DNA of 64,000 bases from Mallotus nudiflorus (lineage: Eukaryota; Streptophyta; Magnoliopsida; Malpighiales; Euphorbiaceae). The translations under genes were made by a program, and so were the position numbers. Under the pieces are notes generated by a model. That model was not told the DNA's origin and did not search any database. It worked only from the letters and a program-made list of their open reading frames with translations. Shown here piece by piece: positions 57,072 through 64,000 of this stretch; the stretch's first letter is position 1, and each line of letters begins with the position of its first letter. Location of the stretch: positions 186,001 through 250,000 of the forward strand of contig CANTUR010000945.1 of assembly GCA_947683625.1 (NCBI GenBank). The letters are read 5' to 3'.

Positions 57072-58976
57072 TGTAGACACCCGATTCGGGCAACTTGTGT
57101 TAGGGGATGAATTAGGGATGCTCAGTTTGATCGGCCTGTTGTTAAGCCCAATGATGAGAATGTGAAACTTGGATATAAGAGTAAAACCTGAATCCCCAAA
57201 TGGAAATGGACTTGAAAGCCTAAAAGCCTCAAAAGCCCAAGACTTAGCCCAATTGTCCAAAAATAACTCGGGCCTGCTGGGCCCAATGCAAGCCCGGGCC
57301 AAAGGGGCATCGCCTTAGTGCAATGAGGCGATCGCCTTTTTGGCAGTTGCCACAGAGGCGATTACCTCATCGTAGAGGCGTCATCTCTGTGATAGACCAC
57401 TTGTAGCTGTAGCCATAGTGGCAAAGTGGTGTGGGCGCCACACCCCCAGACCTAATTTTATGTAAAAAAGAGATTTTATTTTGAGGGGGGGGGGGAGAGA
57501 AAGGAAATGAGGGTTCAGGATGGGCTAAAGAGCCTAGGGGCATGGGTAAGGTAGGGGATAAAAAAGAAAAAAGGAAGAGAAAAAAGAGAGAGAGGAGACC
57601 CAATTGAAAAATAAGAAAAAAAAGAAGGGAAAAGCTCTAAAAAAATACAGAGAGAGACGTTCTTGAGGGAAGAGGTAGAATCCAAGCAAAAATAAGTTCA
57701 CAATCCTTAGGAGAGAAAGGGGAAAAATTTATGTCAAAGTGAAACTCATACCCAAGTGGAGATCATACTCAAAAGCACATCTCTGAGGGTGGTCCATTAC
57801 TTTGGTAAAACTTTGCATCCAAATATACTTTTTTCATAGCTTCATCATTTATGATTTTAGTTTGCATGTGACTAAAATATTAGTATACTTTAGGTATATT
57901 TTAGGTTTATTTTGTCTGTTACATTACCTTATTGATATGATCTCTTAAATTATTACATGTAGTTATAATTTGGCACATGTTGGATGCATGTGTGCATGTA
58001 TTGCTTGCTTAGGGTAGAAGTTTGATTGTTTTGAGAGTCGAGCTAGATTGTTGAAGAGGCGTCGCCCTTTGTCAATGAGGCGATCGCCTCTTTATAAAGA
58101 CAATCGCCACATTGACAAGTCGATTCACTGTTTGGCTTTTCTCCCTTTATGAAATTTTGCATAATGTTCACTTCACATGCTCTTTCCACCTTTATACATA
58201 ATTATTTCATTGTATAATGATAATTATTTCGGTTATTTGAGGGTTTCTTTAGTTAGTAACATGAAAACTCTTTTTAGAATATTTTTTGTAAATTTTTTTA
58301 TGTATGATGCCATGTTTTGCAAGAGGAAACTAATAGTATGTTATCGCAAGAATTACTTGATGATCCATATCATTGAGTAGTCACTATTATTAGCTAATTC
58401 TTTAGACCATTGCGCTTATGTAAATAGTTTGTTACTAGTTTACTTTTGGTATATGTATGGTTTATTTCTTGTATATTATTCTTTTATTTTATCTAAAAGC
58501 GTTGTAATCCCTAATCCCTTTCCCCGTTTGATTTGAATGTATGATTGTAAATTATTAATTGTTTTATTTTTTTATTGAATGTTGGGACTTAAAAGCGTGA
58601 AATTAGATTAATGTGCAAACTTGGACTTAATTATAAAATTTGGCAATTATTCAAAGACAATTATAATATGTGTGGTAATAAGGAAATAATTAAATAATTA
58701 AAGGTGATAAAACACAAAACATAAACAGAGGCCAACCACAAAGTTGGGTGAGCATTCAAACGCTCATGCCCAGTTTCCAAACTCGTTCTCTGACGACGGC
58801 TTCTGGGAACCTCCGTGGAATCCAGTTGTTGTATAGTGTGTCTCGACTTTTATCCAGATGGTGACTCCATCTTTGAATAGGCTCAAGACCTATATCATAT
58901 TTCCAAGTGAGCCTTAAGTGCACACAATATCATGATTGTCAAACATTTGAGCGCACACTAAACCTTAGCGCCTACA
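57072..58976 (+). repeat. Element B 3' LTR
   Basis: Starts TGTAGACACCCGATTCGG and ends GCGCCTACA. It is 1905 bases, against 1874 for the reassembled 5' LTR. It contains a G run (about 57484-57495) and a perfect palindrome GAGGCGATCGCCTC at 58077-58090. Confidence 0.94.
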
Positions 58977-58981
58977 ATAAT

Positions 58982-60092
58982 TTTTCTAGGTAATCTTTAG
59001 GGTTCTTGGAGTAAAGAAATTATTTATATTTGATACAAAGCCACTGCACCACAATGTTCCGTTTTCTTGTGCTTGGAATTCTTTCTATTACACAACTCTT
59101 TATAGTGATATAGTAATGCAGTTCAAAAAGATACAAGCCTATATCTACAACCATTTGGTAAGTAAGTGTGTTTTTATGGATTAAACAACATATTTTCAAT
59201 TTTTAGTTCAGCGATCAAACCTGAAGCAAAAGCAAAGAAAAAGAAGTTAGTAGTTCTTTCTGGCAAAAACATAGAAATTTAGAAATTAGAAAGGAAAAAT
59301 AAAATTTGCTCAAAACAGAGATTTTGAGTTCAAAAATTTAATTCTAGACTTTCTGAATCCTGCAACTGCATTTGGCAGCCAAATAATAAGAAAAATTTGG
59401 ACAATACCATTAAAAAGATAAGGAAATAGCTGATGTTATTCTCCAAGAATCTGCATTTGGGAAGCTCATCACACAAGCCTTACTTCCATCTAAACTAGGG
59501 GATAAAAGCTTTTAATGACAAGGAGAAAAAAAAAAGAAAAAAGAAAAAAGAAAAATACCATCATCGAGTAATTGAGAACTTTACCTTTGCTGGAATAAGA
59601 TTGCTAATAGAAATAGAAAAGATGTTTCCAAGGATTTTATTTTTACATATAAAATATATGCAACACACCCAGACAATACAATACAAGTATGATTACTACA
59701 TTTTTTTAAAATAACCAAGTACAACATAAACACAATATCAAACACATTAGTACACAGATAACAACATAAACATAATATCAAACACATGGATCATCAATTG
59801 TACAACATTAGCAATCCTTGGAGCTGACAATTTTCCATTGATTTGCTATTCGTGGTAGTTGCCACAGAAGAAGTTATAAACAAAATAAGTACAACAAACA
59901 TATATTGTTATTATGCACATACAAAAAATGTTATTAGGATTCATATTAAGTTGCAGCAAAGTACTTACTGGTAGAAATACATTACATATAAATAAATAAT
60001 GAAAACAACAAAAGAAATTGAAAAATTTAAACATAGAAGTGTCATTCAAACAAATGTTAGATGAAAAGAGAAACTGCTAAGACCAGTAGTAC
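58982..60092. other. AT-rich spacer between element B and the NLR relic
   Basis: No gene is seen. A repeated AACATAAACA(C/T)AATATCAAACACAT phrase occurs near 59727 and 59765. The end nearest 60092 would be the 3' UTR of the NLR gene. Confidence 0.45.
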
Positions 60093-62577
60093 TTAATCAT
60101 CATCGGTTGATTCATCGCTGTCCTCATCAATGATAATTTTAAGGATATGAGCAATCTTAGATCAGTCTTGCCCTGTTTCAGGCTTGCATCTATCGCCTAG
60201 TTCACCGCAATCTTTAATCTGTAGTTGTTGGAGGCATGTTACCTTACTCAGGCACACAGGCAATTCTTTGATGTTTGGGCATCCCATAAGTTGTATGGAT
60301 TGTTGAGAATTGGTATAACATTGAAGAAGCCACTGTGGCAAATCCACCAATTTTGGTAATTGTGCAAGTGTTAATTTTTGACGACAGAATTGAGTGTCTT
60401 TCCCTCCCTCCATTCTCAAATTAAGGTTTTCACAACCGAAAATATTATGAGTGTCCAATGCATTTAGGCATTGGGGCAAACAAATTAAGCTTGAACATCC
60501 AAAAATAAACAATGTTCGAAGGCAGGTGAGACCCTGCATATCTTCAAACAAGTATTCTAAATTTTCATATTCGCCAATCCATAAAGTTTGAAGAGATTTC
60601 AAGCATCCGATTCCATTATTTGGGAAACACTTCAGCTTTGTGGTTATATACAGAGATCTAAGGCTGATCAAGTACCTGATATCACTGAGTAACTCTTCAA
60701 ATTCATCACATTCCCAAAGGCATAGAGTTTGTAAGCTGTGCAACTTGAAAACAGAATTGGCGAATTTTTTAATTTTTGAATAACATAACTCCAGAAATTT
60801 TAAATGCTTTAACATACCAATCTCTTTTGGTAGCATCTCTAATTCAGAATAACGCAAATCCAGGTGCCGCAAGTATTGGAATCCGGATAAGAATAACCGG
60901 ATGATTGATTGGCTATTAAGGCCTTGTTTTTCAAAAAACTATGCAACTGTTTGCACACGATCTAAACCTTGTAAGATGATGGGGAGGCCTTCTGAAAGTG
61001 AACTGGGATTAGCAAACAACAAATGCCGAACAGTTCTCGGGGAGGAAGAAAATTGTCGGGTTGTGGATGTTATTATTGAACACTCATTTTGCATCAATGA
61101 TGTTGCAAGATCATGCATTTTACAGCCAGTAAAACCAAAACTATCTTCAAAATCTTGGAAAAAGGATCTAGAACATAACTCTTTGAAGTAACGGGAGCCG
61201 GTATCTTCTAATTCTTCATTGCCATTTGTGGACTAAAGAAACCCATGTGCCGTCCAAAACTGAATTAATAGAAAATCAGAATATACATAATCCTTTGGGA
61301 AAAATGAACAATATGCAAAGCATCGTTTTAAGTAAGACGGCAACCGTTCATAGCTGACTCTCAATGCATGTAAAATACTATTCTCAGTTTCATCCAATTT
61401 CCACACCTCATTATCTCTCACAAACTTCCATTCAGGCTCATCAGTTGTAGAATAAAGCAAATTCCCTAATGATACAACTGTGAGAGGAACTCCTTTGCAT
61501 TTTTTCACAATTCCTTGCCCTATCTTTACTAGATTTGGATAGCGTTTCTGATCTTGTTGTGTGTCTCTGAATGCACATTTGAAGAACAAAGACAAACAGT
61601 ACTCCTCAGAAAGATCATTTAAATTGTACGGTAGAACGCTCCCCAAAATCGAAGCAACATGTTTACTTCTTGTAGTGACTATAATCTTGCTTCCACTAGT
61701 GCCTCCCATTAACAAAGCTTTCAGTTCAAGCCATTTTGCACGGTCCTCGTTCCACACATCATGCAGAACAATCGAGTACCTTTTACTTGCAAGAGTGTGT
61801 CGCAAGAATCTTTGCAGTTGGTCAATATCCCAATCTGTACCTTTTTCACCGGTACGTGGTAAAGTTGATGATTTTTGCCAGCACCTTTTGCAAATCAAAG
61901 GTATCAGAAAGGCACACCCACATGTTCTTCTCAAAATGACTGGCTTCATTATAAACCAATTTAGCAAGAGTAGTCTTACCCACACCTCCGATCCCAACAA
62001 TGGGGAGGATGGAAACATTTTCTGCACTATCAACATGTTTCAATAAAAGATCTAAGACTTTCTCTTTATCGTCATCCCTCCCAATGATAGTAGCAGCATC
62101 AACAAAGGAGTGGGTCATCTCCCTCTCCCCACATATGAGTTGGTTATCATTAGCCCCCTTCGGTGAGACCAAAATGAGACTTAAGATCAGCAATTCCTCT
62201 CTGATGTTCTTTAATTTATGGGCCATTCTATAGCGGAAAGCAAGCTGATTAGAGCTAGAAAAGAAGCGGCGTACCTTTCTGCAGGTGCTTCCAGCTTTCA
62301 CCACTTGTCTTCGCAAGGCTTCACACTGAAATTCATCCCCCACATCTTCTATGTCGTAAAGGGCATTCTTGAGCTCTCCCAGCCACACTTGAATCCGGGG
62401 ATCTCTACACTGCTGCAGCTCAGCGTGCAAAAGCACAGCTTTGATGGCATCCAAGACGTTTTTAATATTTTCAAGATCACTTTCAAGTCCCCAAACAAAG
62501 AAAAATTGTTCAAGTGCAAAAGAGCTTAACTTTTCAAAAACACTCTCTGCAATGCCGAAAATAAATGTTTCAGCCAT
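60093..62577 (-). pseudogene. CC-NB-ARC-LRR (CNL, RGA-type) disease-resistance gene relic, intronless
   Basis: The start is the inner ATG at 62577 (MAETFIFGIAESVFEKL), typical of RGA-like CNLs. The coiled-coil (Rx-type) region covers about the first 120 codons. The NB-ARC has an intact P-loop GIGGVGKTTLAKLVYN, kinase-2 IVLHDVW (His replaces one usual Asp), GSKIIVTTRSKHVA, a GLPL-like CKGVPLTVVSLG, RNBS-D CFAYCSFFPKDY and MHD as KMHDLATSL. Leucine-rich repeats follow (LRHLDLRYSELEMLPKEIGM onward). Lesions are a one-base frame change near 61850-61866, TAG at 61233-61235, TAG at 60939-60941, and TGA at 60162-60164 where the family has Trp (after CKPETGQD). The old frame then continues to TAA at 60093. 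A functional product is unlikely. Truncated CC-NB fragments could still be transcribed. Confidence 0.9.
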
Positions 62578-63741
62578 TCTTTTCTTGATTGATTTTTTAT
62601 TCATAATAAAGATAAGAGTCAGTTAAGAACAATCGAACATAAAGTCCTAAAGCAAATTTCATCAGTCAAGTCTGCACGATAACGAGGGCCTCAGCACAGC
62701 TTGCCAATATTCTGGACTTAAGCATTAGCCCACTATTTGGCCCTTGTTAAAAAGTTTAGGCTCTAAATTAACCATTGTATTCCTATTGAAAAATATTTCC
62801 TATTTTTTTAATGTTTGTTTTCAAAATTATTTATAATTTATGGTAGGTTTTAGATTTTTGTCGGACTGAAAAATTGGCCACTTGTAGTCTGTTTTTTTTT
62901 TTTTTTTTTTTTTTTTCAAGTAGTTGCCTGTTCTTAAAAAAAAAAAAAAAATTTGTCCACTAGTCAAATTGGTAGAAGAGAATTTTATTCCAAAAAATTG
63001 GTGAAAATTGACAAATAACATAATATGTTTTATCTTTTATCTAAGGGGGTATTTTTTTGGTAAAATATTAGAGTTGAACGATCACAATTTCTAATATTTG
63101 GTTGATTAAAATTAATATAGAAATGAGAATATGATTCTCTCATCCATAAGAATTACCATTTCCCTCTTGTTCATAAAAAAAATGACTTTTTATTCCTTTG
63201 TAAATCAAGTTAAATCAATTATAAATTAATCAAATATTTAAATATTAACATTTATTTTTAAAATGTATAAATAAAACATATAAATTAATAAAAATATGCA
63301 TTAAATGTTTGAATAAAAAATATTTATCAAAAGTAAATAATTTTTATACTTTTTAAAAAAATTATAATAATATGTTTATATATAAATATTTTACATAATT
63401 ATAATATTAATTTTTAATATATAAAAATAATTATAATATTACTTTTTATATATAAAATATAATTACAAAATATTTTTTCATAAAAAAAATTTTAGTTGTT
63501 AAATTATAATATTTGATTCTCATTCTCATTCTCATTCCCTAGTGAAATCAAATGCCTTTTTCAAATTTTCATTATTTTTCTCATTCCTTTCCATTCTCAT
63601 TCCCATTCCGATTCTGAAGTACGAATCAAATGCCTCTAAAATAATTTACTTTTTCACCTTTGTTACCACCATCTAATTTTTTGTTACAAGCAATGTGATG
63701 TTTTAAATGGAGTGTAGCATTTGCAATTTGTTTAAAGATAT
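62578..63741. other. Upstream flank of the NLR relic with homopolymers and a possible MITE
   Basis: A T run (about 62890-62916) and an A run (about 62937-62951) form an inverted homopolymer pair. The rest is AT-rich. No gene is seen. Confidence 0.45.
63043..63645. mobile_element. Possible MITE with degenerate terminal inverted repeats
   Basis: The left end GGGGGTATTTTTTTGGT pairs loosely with the right end, whose reverse complement is GAGGCATTTGATTCGT. Inside both ends are GAATGAGAATG/CATTCTCATTCC-type sequences, as seen in many short plant DNA elements. The terminal match is only partial and no clear target duplication was found. Confidence 0.3.
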
Positions 63742-64000
63742 TGTAGGTGGCAGGGTTTAGTGTGCACTCAAGTGTTTGGTGACCACGGTACTATGTGGGC
63801 TTGAGGCCCACTTGAAAATACGATATAGGTTTTGGGCCTATTTGGAGATGAAGTCGCCACCCGGATAAAAGTCGGGACACACTATATAACAACTGGATTC
63901 CACGGAGGTTCTCAGAAGCCGTCGTTAGAGAATGGGTTCGAAAACTGGGTATGAACTTTTGGAATGCCCACCCAACCTTGTGGTTGACCTCTGTTTGTGT
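63742..64000 (-). mobile_element. Start of an element-B-family LTR on the minus strand, cut by the window end
   Basis: The sequence from TGTAGGTGGCAGGGTTTAG is the reverse complement of the last 260 bases of the element B LTR (compare 58720-58976). It includes the GACGACGGCTTCTGGGAACC block and the AACTGGATTCCACGGAGG phrase. Whether it is a solo LTR or a full element cannot be seen. Confidence 0.88.

Larger units (their letters stand above)
18512..58976 (+). mobile_element. Element B: Ogre/Tat-like LTR retrotransposon, interrupted by elements C and Del
   Basis: Element B is the outer element of the nest. Its 5' LTR is 18512-19041 continued at 42953-44296, the internal region is 44297-57071, and the 3' LTR is 57072-58976. 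The two LTRs start TGTAGACACCC and end CCTACA, and match over about 1.9 kb once element C is removed. The flanks GTAAT (18507-18511) and ATAAT (58977-58981) fit a 5-bp target duplication with one mismatch. The internal order is PBS, gag, protease, RT, RNase H, second RNase H, integrase, antisense PMD gene, tandem repeats, polypurine tract. Coding frames contain numerous stops, so it is not autonomous now. Confidence 0.92.

Noticed and set aside
60901..62626. Several plus-strand frames opposite the NLR relic
   Set aside because: They are antisense shadows of the CC-NB-ARC-LRR coding sequence.

Overview
This is a nuclear window from a flowering plant, most likely a eudicot. It carries AT-rich GT-AG introns, a plant O-fucosyltransferase-type gene, a CC-NB-ARC-LRR resistance-gene relic, and many long Ty3/gypsy LTR retrotransposons. 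Only two intact host protein genes are visible. They lie close together on the plus strand at 10.3-13.3 kb and 14.6-17.3 kb. A decayed NLR gene lies on the minus strand at 60.1-62.6 kb.

Layout: (1) 1-8846 is a decayed Tat-lineage element on the plus strand, entering from outside the window: RT/RNase H, second RNase H and integrase (1-2222), an antisense gene (2432-4080), a degenerate repeat region and a probable short LTR (8450-8846). A solo 3.2-kb Del/Tekay-type LTR (4612-7806) with a perfect 5-bp target duplication sits in its tail. (2) 10342-13305 is a three-exon O-fucosyltransferase family gene. (3) 14563-17333 is an eight-exon gene for a mitochondrial K+/H+-exchange-related (Mit_KHE1-like) protein. 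(4) 18507-58981 is a three-level nest. Element B (18512-58976, Ogre/Tat-like) was split in its 5' LTR by element C (19042-42947, a second Ogre/Tat-like family). Element C was in turn split inside a 117-bp tandem array by a Del/Tekay-type chromovirus on the minus strand (32691-40230). Target-site duplications are readable at all three levels: exact for C and Del, with one mismatch for B. (5) 60093-62577 is an intronless CNL pseudogene. (6) 63742-64000 is the start of another element-B-family LTR in the opposite orientation.

The most interesting content is inside the retroelements. Elements B and C each carry, between pol and the 3' LTR, a multi-exon antisense gene that reads as a plant mobile domain (PMD) protein. 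The older element A has a different antisense gene, resembling the putative gypsy-type transposon domain, in the same slot. All three also have a family-specific tandem repeat region between the antisense gene and the 3' LTR. No CRISPR array, rRNA, tRNA or bacterial-type system was seen.

Limits: all boundaries were read by eye. Family names rest on recognised motifs, not on searches. Percent identities and ages were not computed.
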